NCBI RefSeq assembly: GCF_000350225.1
Contig: NW_005178819.1
Span: forward strand, 157,244 to 221,243
Direction: 5' to 3'
DNA length: 64,000 nucleotides
Source of the DNA: Chondrus crispus
Taxonomy: Eukaryota; Rhodophyta; Florideophyceae; Gigartinales; Gigartinaceae
Position numbers and translations under genes: made by a program. Shown one piece after another: positions 1 to 10,101 of this stretch. The notes beneath the pieces are model-generated. The model worked only from the letters and a program-made list of their open reading frames with translations, was not told the origin of the DNA and did no database searches. Position 1 is the first letter of the stretch. Every line of letters begins with the position of its first letter.

Positions 1-554
1 CTTGTATATACTTCCGGGAAAAGGTGCTCATAATTTTTGTATCTCTCACACTGCACTCCGGCTCTCGGTGGCTGAGGGGAGAAAAAGGCTTCCCGTAATA
101 CTTAAATTAGGATGAATTTTTTAGGTGTCGGTATTAAACTTCAGGAAGCAAGTCTTCTGGTACTCCTCGCAACACCACTTCCCAAGTAGTTCCTGTGCCA
201 TATCAGCTTTGAGATAGAACTCTGGGGTTCGAATTAATTTAACAGTTTGCTTATTAGACAAGTTAGTTCAGCATCCCTACCCATCCAGAAGAGTTCATGT
301 GTTCCTTTGTCTGCGGCAGGAACTTTGACATATGGATGATCTGTCTATTTTGACAACACAAAATCCTTAATGTTCCTTAGCCACGGAAACGTACAGCATT
401 GGACCTTCAATTCGGTTCCGTCCTTAACCTCACATTGTCCTTCTCGTTTCCGATTCCAGTTTCCGGTTTATGGTTCAATATTTATTCACTGAGCCGAAAA
501 AACTCGATGCATTTTACCAACCGTGTCCAAACAAAATGCATACCTACACAGGTC
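1..554. other. No gene recognised
   Basis: Only short open frames are present (one of 70 codons at 399-611) and none carries a motif I recognise. This is the left flank of the copia insertion. I see nothing that supports a gene, RNA or repeat here. Confidence 0.5.
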
Positions 555-842
555 TTAAATTTTTGTCGCAAGAAGAATTTCATGGTTTGGGTTTTCCGCA
601 TATTTACATAAATGGAAGGGCAATGTGATACTCTCAACCAAAATTTGCTCAAATGTTAGAGTGGTTTCACCCAGAGCTAAGACAATACTGTAGATGCGGC
701 ACTGCCTTTTGGGCACATCAGCCACGCATACAATAAAGTCACCATCGGCCCCCGCTCCAGATGAGAGGAGGGATGCATCGGTGTTGTTGGCATCACAGGA
801 TATGGGCCGCACGACTACTGATAGCGATCCGTCATCCATCAA
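555..842 (-). pseudogene. Conserved coding-like fragment of unknown function, copy A
   Basis: An open minus-strand frame of 95 codons. Its middle part (about 690-800) aligns without gaps to 30846-30958, where the same minus frame is largely open. Residues shared between the copies include CDA-NT-AS at one end and GDFI-C-ADV and QC-I at the other. By hand count 11 of about 20 substitutions over 29 codons fall at third positions of this minus frame, which suggests past selection on a protein. The family is not known to me. The copy at 30846 directly follows a copia RNase H relic, so the fragment may belong to the end of a retroelement, or may simply be another dispersed repeat. The start codon is uncertain. 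Confidence 0.35.
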
Positions 843-1009
843 CCTCCACCATGGACGACGCTAAAAGATGTCCGCAGCCGGCACAACGACAAGCCGAGCA
901 ACAGTTCAACGTAGGTGTAACAGGCAAACTCTCCTGCCTCGTACAACAACACAAATCCAGTACGCCTACGAGACATTCCAACACCCTAGTAATCAAAGTA
1001 AGGGAGAAT

Positions 1010-1401
1010 TGTTGATGTGTATCGAGGATGCTCTCATGACGACGGCCTCTGCTGATGATACACTCTGTGCATGGCACAGTGTTATGCCAAGTGTGATCAA
1101 GTACAGCAGTAACAGCGACTGAAGGACTGTATGTAGACTGACTTCTGCTGAACTATATTTGTTATGTTTTTATATTGTTGCTCTGCGCAATCTATTGTCC
1201 TACGGTATTTGATCTTGACGAATGAGCTGTTCCATGTAAGATTGTCATGGTGCTGAACTCCACTATGAGACGTAGGCACCAGCTCTCTCTTTAGTATAAA
1301 ACAGTCTCCGACTGCGATGGTGAGTAAAAAAGGAAGGCAGCCTTGCCACCCGATATCGTTGTCTATCTTTACTTCCAGCCAGCCCAGCCCTTAACTCAAG
1401 T
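1010..1401 (+). repeat. 5' LTR of copia element 1
   Basis: Direct repeat of 5809-6201. It starts TGTTGATGTG; the right edge is placed at 1401 because the primer site begins at 1402 and because this placement gives matching AGAAT flanks. The end is CAAGT and not the usual CA; if CA is required the LTR would end at 1398. A 60-codon open frame on the minus strand occurs identically in both LTRs and is only a by-product of the repeat. Confidence 0.85.
1295..1301 (+). promoter_or_regulatory. TATA-like box in the 5' LTR
   Basis: TATAAAA in the last third of the LTR, in the position expected for the U3 core promoter of an LTR element. The same box is at 6094-6100 in the 3' LTR. Assigned by sequence and position only. 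Confidence 0.45.
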
Positions 1402-1415
1402 GGTTATGGGCCCAG
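1402..1415 (+). other. Primer binding site complementary to the tRNA-iMet anticodon arm
   Basis: GGTTATGGGCCCAG lies immediately inside the 5' LTR. It is the reverse complement of CTGGGCCCATAACC, the universally conserved anticodon stem-loop of initiator methionine tRNA, and not of the tRNA 3' end. Drosophila copia is known to be primed by such an internally cleaved half-tRNA, so this element very probably uses the same mechanism. Confidence 0.85.
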
Positions 1416-1512
1416 AATCGTCGCTAATCAACTGAACCTCTTTTGGAAGAGCTCTTCATCGTGCTTTACTGATTCTGTGCTTTGGTGCTACTTTTTGGAG
1501 TTTCTTTCGAAA

Positions 1513-2181
1513 ATGGAAGACTCCAAACGGCTTCACAAATTTCACGGACGTCCTGGAGAGGACTTCCATCTATGGGCTGCCCTTACGGAGGCGGCGTTGG
1601 AAGTAAAAGTAGTTCTCCGTGTCGTTATCGCTGATGTCATTGGAGACGGTACTGGAGATATATCCGCGGAAATTAAGCTGTCTATTGCAAATGCCCGCGC
1701 TGTAATCATACAAGGCCTTGGTGATAAACCTCTACGTCTCTGTTACATGGAAAAGTACAACCCATTCATGATGTGGGAAAGATGGAGGGACAGATATGCG
1801 GTCTCAAACATTGTCACGGGCGTACAGCTTCTCACAAAATTGGCTCGCGCCAGCTACAGTGGCCAGGTAATGTCCGATTTCATCGATGGTTTCGAGGAAG
1901 TTTTCAATCGTCTATCGGCTATGGAGAGCAGCGTGACGGAGCAAATGCAAGTTTCTATGCTTATCGCCTCTTTCGGTGACAAATCTAAATCCGACTACGG
2001 CTATGTTGTCTCTTCCATGCAAACAATGGACTCTGAGCTTTCACGGGAGTCAGGTACGGCCCGACTCCTCCAGAAATATGAGGAGAAAGCATCTCGTCAA
2101 AGCCGACAAGGAGTCAGCTTAAGACCGGGGATGGCTCATCAGTGGCCTTTACAGCGGGAAGAAAGACTCATCCAGTTGTGA
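1513..2181 (+). pseudogene. copia element 1 Gag, capsid part
   Basis: Begins MEDSKRLHKFHGRPGEDF, the usual opening of copia Gag (KF-G--F--W). An ATG at 1477 is also in frame, but 1513 is preferred because it starts the recognisable domain. About 222 codons with a helical UBN2-like region (residues about 15-190) that would form the virus-like particle core. The frame runs out at 2181, before the zinc knuckle, which is in another frame at 2234-2278. A frameshift near 2150-2180 is therefore needed to join them. Other copies would show whether it is a lesion or a programmed shift; the frame mixing further on favours a lesion. Confidence 0.8.
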
Positions 2182-2374
2182 AGAGACAAAGTCGGTACTT
2201 CGGACAAAAGGTAAGCGTGCCTCTGAGAAACTTCGTTACTATGAATGCGGTGAGGTCGGACACTTTGCAAGGAACTGCCCGCAGAGTCAGAGGGAGAAGT
2301 ATCTCCATAACGACGCAGAAAATAGGGGTACGACAAATCACGCCACAATGCTGATGGCTCTTGACGGAGAATAG
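2182..2374 (+). pseudogene. copia element 1 Gag nucleocapsid zinc knuckle (mutated)
   Basis: In the frame that ends at TAG 2372-2374, residues read YECGEVGHFARNC. The C-x2-C-x4-H-x4-C knuckle is complete except that the first cysteine is tyrosine (TAC at 2237-2239; a TGC to TAC change would explain it). This metal-binding module normally binds element RNA during packaging; as read it could not bind zinc properly. The frame differs from both the upstream Gag part and the downstream protease-integrase frame. Confidence 0.75.
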
Positions 2375-3872
2375 GAGGAGGCTCAGAACTACAATTGCAA
2401 GAGTATGCATGTGTGATATCAATGCATCTACAATTTGCAACATTGCAAAATCTTCTGACGTCGACGTCAGGGAGATGTCAGACTTATCCCTTCCAAATTC
2501 TGAAAAACTAACGGTTGCATTCGACAGCAACCGGAAGGACCCCGGACTGCTTCTGGACTCCGGTGCCTCAGACTACATGGTGCGGAATGGGGCTTGGCTC
2601 ACAGACTTAAGAATGATTCCTCCTCGCGTAATCCTACTCGGAAACGGTGCTGTGATTGTCGCTCGTCGAAAGGGTGTCCTTACTTTGCACCCGCACAGAA
2701 ATGGGAACATGTCCATGCATACAGTCACAGTCAAAGATGTACTATACTCGTCGCAGTTCCAAGCAAACCTACTGTCTTGTTTTGCGCTCTGTGGCGAGGG
2801 CTACAGTGTTAACTTTGACGGGGACATGTGCTATGTCACAAGTGGCGGCGCTACAGTTTTACAAGGAAGTCTACGTAAGAAGGTATCGGCGTTGGATGCT
2901 GAAGTGTCCCGTTTGCCACAAGGATCGGCCATGGCTGCAATGACTGCGGGAGAGAAATTATGGCATCATCGTTTGGGACATGCCAATGTCAGCAGCATCA
3001 GAGAGCTGGCTCGCAGAAAAGCCGTGGTAGGATTGGATCTCTCGAACCCCCGCCCGCAAGAAAACAATTACGGTGACTGTCTCAGAGGTAAGCAGACTAG
3101 GAAGTCGATGAAGTCGAAACCAATTCGTGCCGTGGCGGTTGGTGACGTCATACATAGCGATGTATGCGGACCAATGTCCGTGGAATCTTTCGGGGGTTCA
3201 AAGTATTTCGTCACCTTCATCGATGAATACTCTGGTTTTGTGACGGTCCTACCACTTGCTAGGAAAAGTGACGTGCTTGAATCCTTCAAAAAGTACTGTG
3301 CTTGGATTGAACACAAATACGAGTGCACCGTCAAGCATCTGCACTGCGACGGAGGAGACGAGTATCGAGCAGTGGAGAATTACCTGGAATCGAAGGGCAT
3401 TGAACTCGACATGACACCGCCTTACAGTCCCGAGCAAAACGGGATATCGGAAAGAGTTAACCGAACTCTCGTCGAGACGGTGCGGTCTATGATGATACAT
3501 GCCAACATGCCTCGTTCATTCTGGGCTGAGGCCGTTGTGCACGCAGCTGACATACGCAATCGCTTTCTATGTCCGCGTCAGGCCTCCAGAACTTCTTACG
3601 AGTTGATGACTGGTGTCATCCCACGAATGGACCACCTCCGGATTTTCGGCAGCGTCGCGTACGCTCACGTGTCGAAACGAAGACGAAGCAAACTAGACCA
3701 GAAAAGTGTCGAAGGGGTCATCGTTGGATGCTTTGATAACAGTCAATACAAAGTTTGGCTTCACGACAACAGGGCTGCTATTCTGTTTCGGCACGTTACT
3801 GTTCTTGAGAATACATTTCCTAGCCTTGGCTGGTACGATAATTCGGATCAGGAAAATAATAGCTTAATTTGA
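2361..3872 (+). pseudogene. copia element 1 protease and integrase
   Basis: An open frame of 503 codons. The protease active site is DSGAS at residues 66-70. The GAG-pre-integrase zinc region has H203 and H207 (HRLGH) and C240, but the partner cysteine is tyrosine at 237, so the H-H-C-C site is broken. The integrase core keeps its three acidic residues: D267 in HSDVCGP, D330 in HCDGGDEY and E364 in NGISERVNRT. The protein would cleave the polyprotein and insert the cDNA. The frame stops at 3870-3872, and the reverse transcriptase continues in another frame from 3919. The ATG at 2361 is only the first in frame; in an intact element this part is read through from Gag. Confidence 0.88.
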
Positions 3873-3918
3873 GAGAACGACTACGGCAAACCTGGGACTA
3901 CCTCTATTCACCCTGTCC

Positions 3919-4875
3919 ATGATACACCTCCTACGCCATACAGAGAAAGGAGCCACTCCGGTTATCAGCAAAAACTCGCGTTTAGCTGAGGACGACATTC
4001 GAAAAAGACAATCGGACCTCCTCACTTACTTGCCACCCGAAAAAGCTGCCCTCCGGGAGAATGAGGCAGCCGAGGCAGAAGTTACGGACAATGGAAGTGA
4101 TCCAATGGAGACGGAAGAACAGAACGGGAGCAATTATCGCATATCACGCTATCCGCAGCGTGATCGTAGTGCTCCTCAGTTCTTTGATCCGAGTTCGGTA
4201 AATCTCGCAGTGAGCGGCGGCGAACCTCTGACAGCTGCAGAGGAACTTTCGTCGGAGGACGGAAATGATTGGAAGGAAGCAATTACGTCAGAGATGGACT
4301 GGCTTGCGCAGCACAGTAAATGGAATATTGTCCAACTGCCGACTGGAGCAAAGCCACTGAAGACTCTCTTTGTCTTCAAGGGCAAAGTCATGAGTGACGG
4401 TACAATTGGACGCTACAAAGTTTGCTTAGTCGTTAAGGGATACATGCAAGGAAACGTTGAACAGACATAAAGCCCTGTGGTACATTTTTCTACCATTCGA
4501 CTTGCCCTTGCTACCGCGATTCAGAGGAACCTTTACGTTCATCAGATGGACGTACGCACTGCATTCTTGCACGGGAAAATTGACTCGGACGTTTTTGTAA
4601 TTCCGCCTCCGGGTTCTAGAAGACATCTACAGTATGGACAAGCACTCAAGCTTAACAAAGGCTTGTACGGTCTCAAACAAGCTCCCAGAATATGGTTCGA
4701 GAAATGGGATATCGAGATGAAAGGTTTGGGGTTCTATCCAGTGATAGGTGATCGATGCGTCTACAGGAGCAGCACAGTAGACGTTTGGATACTACTGTAC
4801 GTCGATGATGTGATCATCGTTGGACTCGAAAGGGAGGAGTTGGACTTTGTCAAGCGCTCCTGCACGAGCGCTTGA
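3919..4875 (+). pseudogene. copia element 1 reverse transcriptase (with internal stop)
   Basis: RVT_2-type polymerase. Upstream linker, then the conserved block ending in SPV, which is split by an in-frame TAA at 4468-4470; the frame continues open to 4875. Asp in MDVRTAFLHG (4549-4551) and the YVDD box (4798-4809) are the catalytic aspartates. After LKQAPRIWF and YVDDVIIVG the frame is lost at 4875, exactly where an inverted insertion begins. It would copy element RNA to cDNA inside the particle. Stop plus insertion make this copy inactive. Confidence 0.87.
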
Positions 4876-4948
4876 GAGAGCCCAACTCCTTCATGTCTAC
4901 GGCCTCAGACCATGGTCTGGCCGTAGACATGAAGGACCTTGGCTCTCT
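4875..4948. repeat. Near-perfect 74-bp inverted repeat interrupting pol
   Basis: Left arm 4875-4904 is the reverse complement of right arm 4919-4948, with a perfect 18-base inner stretch and about three mismatches further out. The centre AGACCATGGTCT is itself a palindrome. The right arm encodes the normal copia motif MKDLGSLGSFLG, so the left arm is the extra copy: an inverted, templated insertion. It coincides with the loss of the reverse transcriptase frame. Confidence 0.88.
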
Positions 4949-5139
4949 GGGCAGCTTTCTTGGTGTGGACTTTATTCGAGATTCGGACGGGGCATGGCTG
5001 TCTCAGACTTCGTAACGTCTTGGATATATTAGACAGGTTTGGGATGCTTCACTGTAAACCAGTTACCACCTCCGCGTGTGTAGCTGGAAGCCACTCCGTG
5101 GGAAGCTCTGAGTTGGCGGATCAGAAACTCTATCAATAA
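4919..5139 (+). pseudogene. copia element 1 reverse transcriptase thumb/connection, frameshifted
   Basis: One frame gives MKDLGSLGSFLGVDFIRD and LSQT, the next gives ILDRFGMLHCKPVTT; together these match the standard copia order (F-LG, LSQ-YI, F-M--CKPV-TP). At least one frameshift lies near 5010 and a stop precedes 5140. The segment links polymerase and RNase H. Confidence 0.75.
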
Positions 5140-5814
5140 ATGGTGGGCTCTCTGCTATTTTTGGCAAGTCGTACTGGACCTGATATCTCCAGTGCAGTGA
5201 ACCTGTTGTGCCGAAAATGCTCTACCCCCTTGCAATGTGACATAGTAGCAGCAAAATGGATGCTCAGGTACTTGCAGGGGACTCGCAATTTTGCGCTACG
5301 ATTTTCGCGCGCGTTCGGGAGTTTGGTTGCTCATGCGGACGAAGACTGGGGAGGGGATCAGCTGGACCGCAAGTCTACTTCAGGTATTCTCTTGCAATTC
5401 GCAGGATGCTCCGTACATTGGAAATCCTCAAAACAAAACTCTGTCGCATTATCAACTAGGGAGGCCGAATACTTAGCTGCAAGCCAAGCCCGAAAGAGCT
5501 TTGTGTGGATGCGGGAACTCGTGAATGACTTCGGTGTGACCCTGGCTGGCCCAACTACAATTCACGAGAACAACCAGGGTGCTCTGGTTTGGGGTACTGA
5601 AGGCGTGCGTCATGCAAAGCATGTCGAGATTCGTTTCAACGTTGTTAGAGATGACGTCAAGCAGGGGAACGTAGAGTTAAAATACTGCTCCACCGAAGAG
5701 ATGGTAGCAGACATTTTGACAAAGCCGCATCATCGCGTCAAATTTGAGAAGCACTGCAGTCGACCTGGAGTCCTCCCGAGGCCAGACGGCGAAGAGAGCA
5801 AGAGGAGGTGTTGA
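5140..5814 (+). pseudogene. copia element 1 RNase H and Pol C-terminus
   Basis: 224 codons. RNase H motifs: DEDW with catalytic D67, STREAEY with E108, and HENNQGA where the third acidic residue (normally Asp in DNQ) is Asn144. A GAC to AAC change would explain the loss. The C-terminal ADILTKP motif is present. The enzyme would remove the RNA strand during cDNA synthesis. The frame reads six bases into the 3' LTR, as is common. ATG 5140 is only a convenient start. Confidence 0.85.
5800..5808 (+). other. Polypurine tract of copia element 1
   Basis: AAGAGGAGG directly abuts the 3' LTR, the position from which plus-strand DNA synthesis starts in LTR elements. It overlaps the end of the pol frame. 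Confidence 0.75.
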
Positions 5815-6201
5815 TGTGTATCGAGGATGCTCTCATGACGACGGCCTCTGCTGATGATACACTCTGTGCATGTCACAGTGTTATGCCAAGTGTGATCAAG
5901 TACAGCAGTAACAGCGACTGAAGGACTGTATGTAGACTGACTTCTGCTGAACTATATTTGTTATGTTTTTATATTGTTGCTCTGCGCAATCTATTGTCCT
6001 ACGGTATTTGATCTTGACGAATGAGCTGTTCCATGTAAGATTGTCATGGTGCTGAACTCCACTATGAGACGTAGGCACCAGCTCTCTCTTTAGTATAAAA
6101 CAGTCTCCGACTGCGATGGTGAGTAAAAAAAGGAAGGCAGCCTTGCTACCCGATATCGTTGTCTATCTTTACTTCCAGCCAGCCCAGCCCATGACCCAAG
6201 T
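5809..6201 (+). repeat. 3' LTR of copia element 1
   Basis: Direct repeat of 1010-1401, one base longer in an A-run. AGAAT at 6202-6206 repeats the bases before the 5' LTR. The last 11 bases differ at three places from the 5' copy, more than elsewhere in the LTR. Confidence 0.85.
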
Positions 6202-6206
6202 AGAAT

Positions 6207-7481
6207 CACCAATCGGCTTATATCTGCGAAGTATTGTAACGGTAAACAACTATCAACTTGCTCGGGGAAGGTGAAACAGGCAGGAACGGGTGCCTCCCAG
6301 TAGACTGGAACGATGGTAGAGCAAAAGCGGACGCACTTCGGCAGAATGTGAAGCACGATGTACTCTTCAAAATGCGAATCTGAAATGGGAGCGACACCAA
6401 AACGAAAAGCGTATGAATCTACTGAAAACGGGAAGCCCAAGTCAAGACACAATTCTTAGAGAGCCGGTGGAGCGCCAAATTGCTGACAGTCCCGGATGCC
6501 AAATAAACGACAGACTTAAGTAGTGCTTCAAAGGCTTGAGGCTTGTCGTCGCTCTCTAGTTGACAATTTTGGGAAGGAGACGTGGCTCCTGTAACAATAA
6601 AACACCAAGTCTAGAGATTATTTGTATCATGCGTGGTCGCAACGGCAGAGAAAAAGACAATAGAATTAAAGTTTCAGGCAACTAAGAAATGCTTACGCTA
6701 GTGCCCGTTTTACGCCGTGTTGTTGCAACTACAAATAAATAAGAAACATGTCAGGCACCTGAAAGCCATGGAAGTGCCGACAGATAGTTGACGTGAATGT
6801 TGTATTGGATAACGTCCGTTCCTATGGGGCAGTGTCATAACGTAATATTAGTGGACTGGAAACGTTACAAGAGAGATGAGTACAGGTTCGTATAGACCAA
6901 AAATAATTCTGGGCCCGTTTTATCGTATGTTCGAAGAACATCTGTCACGAAAAGATTTACGCCTGTTCACACTGTTTAGTGTCTTTACCCGGTGTTTTGC
7001 CTTGATTCAGGACGCCACAGGCTCGGGAACATTGCCCATTTCACTTTACTACAGGAACTCTACTGTGATTCGCACTGTAGAATTGTATTATGACTTTAGC
7101 TTGTCATTCTCAAATCTCATGTTGTCGTGTGCAAAGTAAGGCGTCCCCTTGTAATATATTGGTACAGTCGGTTCATCAGTATTTCACAATTGTCGCCGTG
7201 CGGCTGTGAGTATCCTGCGCCATCTGGTACTATGCAAAGCATGGCGGTGATTCCACAATCTGAATCTGCCCATATCAACATTGCGGTAGCCCACGTATCA
7301 AAACAGGACTGCAGTGCGCAGTTAGAACTCGTATATAGACAGAGAATTCAACGATCCCCAGCACATAACTAGAACATGAAAACGGACATGTCCACTAATT
7401 ACACCAAGCCAATAGTCGTGATCAGACACTTTTCCTGTGACGCCCAAACTGAAGTGGCCATTACGGGCATCATATATGCAC
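6207..7481. other. No gene recognised
   Basis: Open frames are at most 87 codons (6876-7139, plus) and show no motif I recognise. This is unique-looking sequence between the copia insertion and the family 1 LTR. Confidence 0.5.
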
Positions 7482-7486
7482 ATGCG

Positions 7487-8114
7487 TGTAGTATAACGAC
7501 CGACGCGTGCGGAGGTTATGAATCTGGCGGCCGGTGGGCGGGCGTGCCTACGTGTAGGAATAAGACGCATATACCGATCGGTTGTGGCGTGATGTACGTG
7601 TACCGTAGCACACGTGTCTTCTGTGCGATAGTCTACGGGTATTACGCTTGTACAGTGGCACACGTGTGGTCCGTGCGGTAGTTGGTAGCTATTACGCGTG
7701 TACGGCAGCGCACACGTGTATTAGCAGCATCCGCGCGGTAGTTAGTAGTTCTAGCGCTAGCATTTTAATTGTGTACAGTACCCAGCACGCACTAGGCGGC
7801 AGGTACTGTACCGGGACAGGTGTCCGAGGCGTCCCTCTGAGGGGTTAAGACCTGACACACGCCCCGAAAAGTAAACTGGGACAAGCTCGCCCCCGTCCCT
7901 TTCGCGCCTAATCTACGACCGCTCGGTAGTATATTCTAGAGCTGGCTTCTAACCCGTTACCGGTCGCCTCCATATACACACCACGGAGCGACTGCCCGTA
8001 ACTGGCCAGTGAGCCACTCCCTTTTTGCGAGTTCGTCCGTACTCGTTTAATTAGCGCGCCGCGCGTCCTCGTCGCATGTTTCCTCAATGAAACCTCCACC
8101 TCTCTCCCAACTCA
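7487..8114 (+). repeat. LTR family 1, copy 1
   Basis: Homologous along its length to 29501-30141 (plus) and 51400-52046 (minus). All start TGTAG(T/C)ATAA and end in CA (AACTCA, GACCCA, AACCCA). The first half is rich in CACGTG-type palindromes and has a conserved stem formed by GTACAGTACC and GGTACTGTAC; the second half (from about 7870) is much more conserved. The roughly 40 bases after this copy also resemble those after copy 3, so this is probably a 5' LTR with start of the leader. No canonical TGG primer site is evident at 8115. Confidence 0.8.
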
Positions 8115-8172
8115 AGGTAGAGGGGAGTTATCCCACACTTTGGTACTCTTGTAGAGGAGATATCTTCTGAGG

Positions 8173-9085
8173 TTGAGCGGTGCGCGTAGTCGCTCGATCG
8201 CGGGCAGAACCGTACGGACGAAAAAGGTTGAGAAATCACCGCGTCGATTGCGAAGCGAATTCGGCGACGAAAGGACAGAAACAACGAGAAGACTCCGCCT
8301 CCGGGCAACTAAGCACCAGCAGTGGCAAAGGGGCACCGCGCCCCCGAGTGGATAGCCAGGAAGCCGTGCTACTTCTGCCACCGTAACCGGGCTGCACGCG
8401 GGCGTCGGCCTCGGACGTTGCGCCGGGCGCGTGGGTAGGCACAGGAAATTGCGTCCAGTGGATGATCGACGCAATTCAACCGCGCCTGCAAGCCTGGGTC
8501 GACGAGTTCCTCACTACCAAACTCCCGCAGGTCGCGCGCGTGTGCCTCGACCGAACGGTGCCCGAACTCGTGGACGAGCACGTACGCAGGGCGATACCGT
8601 AGCTTCTGGACGAAATAGTACCCACCCTCATCCCACGCGAGGTGGTGACAGCTCCCGCCACTGTGGATGATGAATCCTCGTCCGGTACGTCTCTAATGGG
8701 ACGGATCAGCTCCGCCGTGGCCAATCGTCTGGCCACGACCTGTGCCGTCCAAGCAGGAGTCGACGCGCGTGCGCAGCGCGACTCAACCGCACCGACATTT
8801 TCGCTGACGCACGCTGAACCGATCGGCGACGCTCGCAGGATGGGTACAATGGCCCCTCACCCAAGGGGTAAGACCATTTTCCTCCCATCGGTATATGGTG
8901 CTACAGGAGTGCCCACAGAAAATGGCCCTCCCACACTCGCCGAAACGGCTGGCCCCCGCGGGACAGAAAACCGCCTGGGGCGCTTCGCGACAGAAAGGCG
9001 ACAGCCGTATCGGTCGAGCAGAAGAATCGCACCCGGCGCTGAAGGATTTACAACGGAGAGTACCGAAAACCCCTCTGTACCATAA
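8173..9085 (+). pseudogene. Unrecognised coding-like region after LTR copy 1 (Gag candidate)
   Basis: From about 8459 one frame reads a helix-rich stretch (MIDAIQPRLQAWVDEFL, then VPELVDEHVRRAIP), meets a stop near 8600, and continues as TLIPREVV into an open frame of 147 codons from 8642 to 9085. Its position just inside a 5' LTR and its helical, charged character fit an N-terminal Gag segment, but there is no diagnostic motif. The region ends just before a hairpin (9113-9161) and a family 2 repeat. It could equally be a non-retroviral gene carried between the LTRs. Confidence 0.35.
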
Positions 9086-9112
9086 ACCCCCAGTCGCGTT
9101 ACTAACGCATCA

Positions 9113-9161
9113 ACGCGGTCTCTAGCTAAACCCCTACTAGAGGTTTAGCTAGAGTCCGCGT
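9113..9161. repeat. 20-bp-arm hairpin
   Basis: Arms 9113-9132 and 9142-9161 are reverse complements with a single mismatch, separated by nine bases. The inner 13 bases (CTCTAGCTAAACC) are perfect. It sits between the coding-like region and the family 2 repeat; no function is shown. Confidence 0.85.
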
Positions 9162-9224
9162 AGATGACCTGATAGAGCGCTACAAGAAGAAAGGGGGCAG
9201 TAAGCATCGCGTAAGGAAGGACAC

Positions 9225-9808
9225 CGGCCGGTAACCGTCGTAGAGCGGGTCAGGTCGCGAACGCGTGAGTGTACGCGGTAGAGCGGATCGACGCCGCTAC
9301 GCCCCGCCGCGGCACTGGGTGACGTTCCAGTGCCAACGGGCGGAGGCGGATCCCGGCTCACACGCGTACGTAAGCGCTCGCTACCCGTGTCCTTCTGCTC
9401 TAAAACGCGAGCAAGGAAAACGCGAGCAAGGAGAGCGTACGCGAGTTAGAGTAAGCGTTCCGGGCAGCTGACGGCGAGGATCTGTCCAAGCCGATGGCTG
9501 CGTCCCCTCCGCCGTCGGCTCCCCGTAGTTTTAATATACAAGTAATCGCGTCTATCATACAGGACTACAGTACAGTCCCTACTGTACCGGAGTGCGCTAC
9601 AGTGCTGAGCTACTATAATAAGCTACTGTAGCACTGTCAGCCATCCAGGCTGACAGTACACGTGCATGTACTCGCTAACAGTACACGTGCTTACGCGTGT
9701 GCACGCGTATCCCCTACACGTGTGGTACACACGTGCACGTGCGCTGCCGTACTGTAGAGCTCGGGCTCTACAGTAGTTAATCTAATCTAAATCTAGTTCT
9801 GAATCGCC
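9225..9808 (+). repeat. LTR-like repeat family 2, copy A
   Basis: Aligns over most of its length to about 32990-33525. Shared landmarks: TACGCCCCG, an ACTGGGT-ACG--CCAGT hairpin, TTTAATATACAA, the hairpin ACTGTCAGCC/GGCTGACAGT, a cluster of ACACGTG and TACAGTA palindromes, and ATCTAATCTAA at the end. Gag of a gypsy element begins just downstream, so this is likely its 5' LTR, but no TG start, primer site or duplication could be fixed. Confidence 0.6.
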
Positions 9809-10101
9809 ATTATGCTACACCCTCCGAGGAAAAAGACCCAAGATGTCGCCCCTGGGCAACGCGCAAGAACCTCAATAGATGCTACGCGCGATATCGCGAT
9901 GCCGGAGGTGGCGGTTTCCCCTCCGATGACGACCACACCGAGTCGGACGAATCGCGCAGGAGCCACGGCGAAGGCCGTAACGTGCGGGACCGACGTCGGT
10001 TACGGCGAGAAGGCTCCGCCCTCGACGGCTACAGTAGCCCCCGCGGAGAAGGAGACCGCCACCGCAGGGGCAGAGACAGCCGGTCTGCTCCGAGGCGGGA
10101 T

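Larger units (their letters stand above)
1010..6201 (+). mobile_element. Ty1/copia LTR retrotransposon 1 (complete ends, broken genes)
   Basis: The element has two near-identical LTRs (1010-1401 and 5809-6201), a primer binding site directly after the left LTR, a purine tract directly before the right one, and gag, protease, integrase, reverse transcriptase and RNase H in the Ty1/copia order. The five bases AGAAT occur just outside both ends (1005-1009 and 6202-6206) and look like the target site duplication. LTRs differ by two substitutions and one indel over most of their length, then by three more in the last 11 bases, so insertion is fairly recent. Gag and pol are nevertheless interrupted by frameshifts, a stop in the reverse transcriptase and an inverted insertion, so the copy is not autonomous; it was probably mobilised in trans or decayed fast after insertion. 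Confidence 0.9.

Noticed and set aside
1097..1279. Identical 60-codon minus frame at 1097-1279 and 5896-6078
   Set aside because: It lies wholly within the two LTRs of copia element 1, and the identity is due to the repeat.
9113..9161. Bacterial-type terminator
   Set aside because: No U-tract follows, and the setting is eukaryotic.
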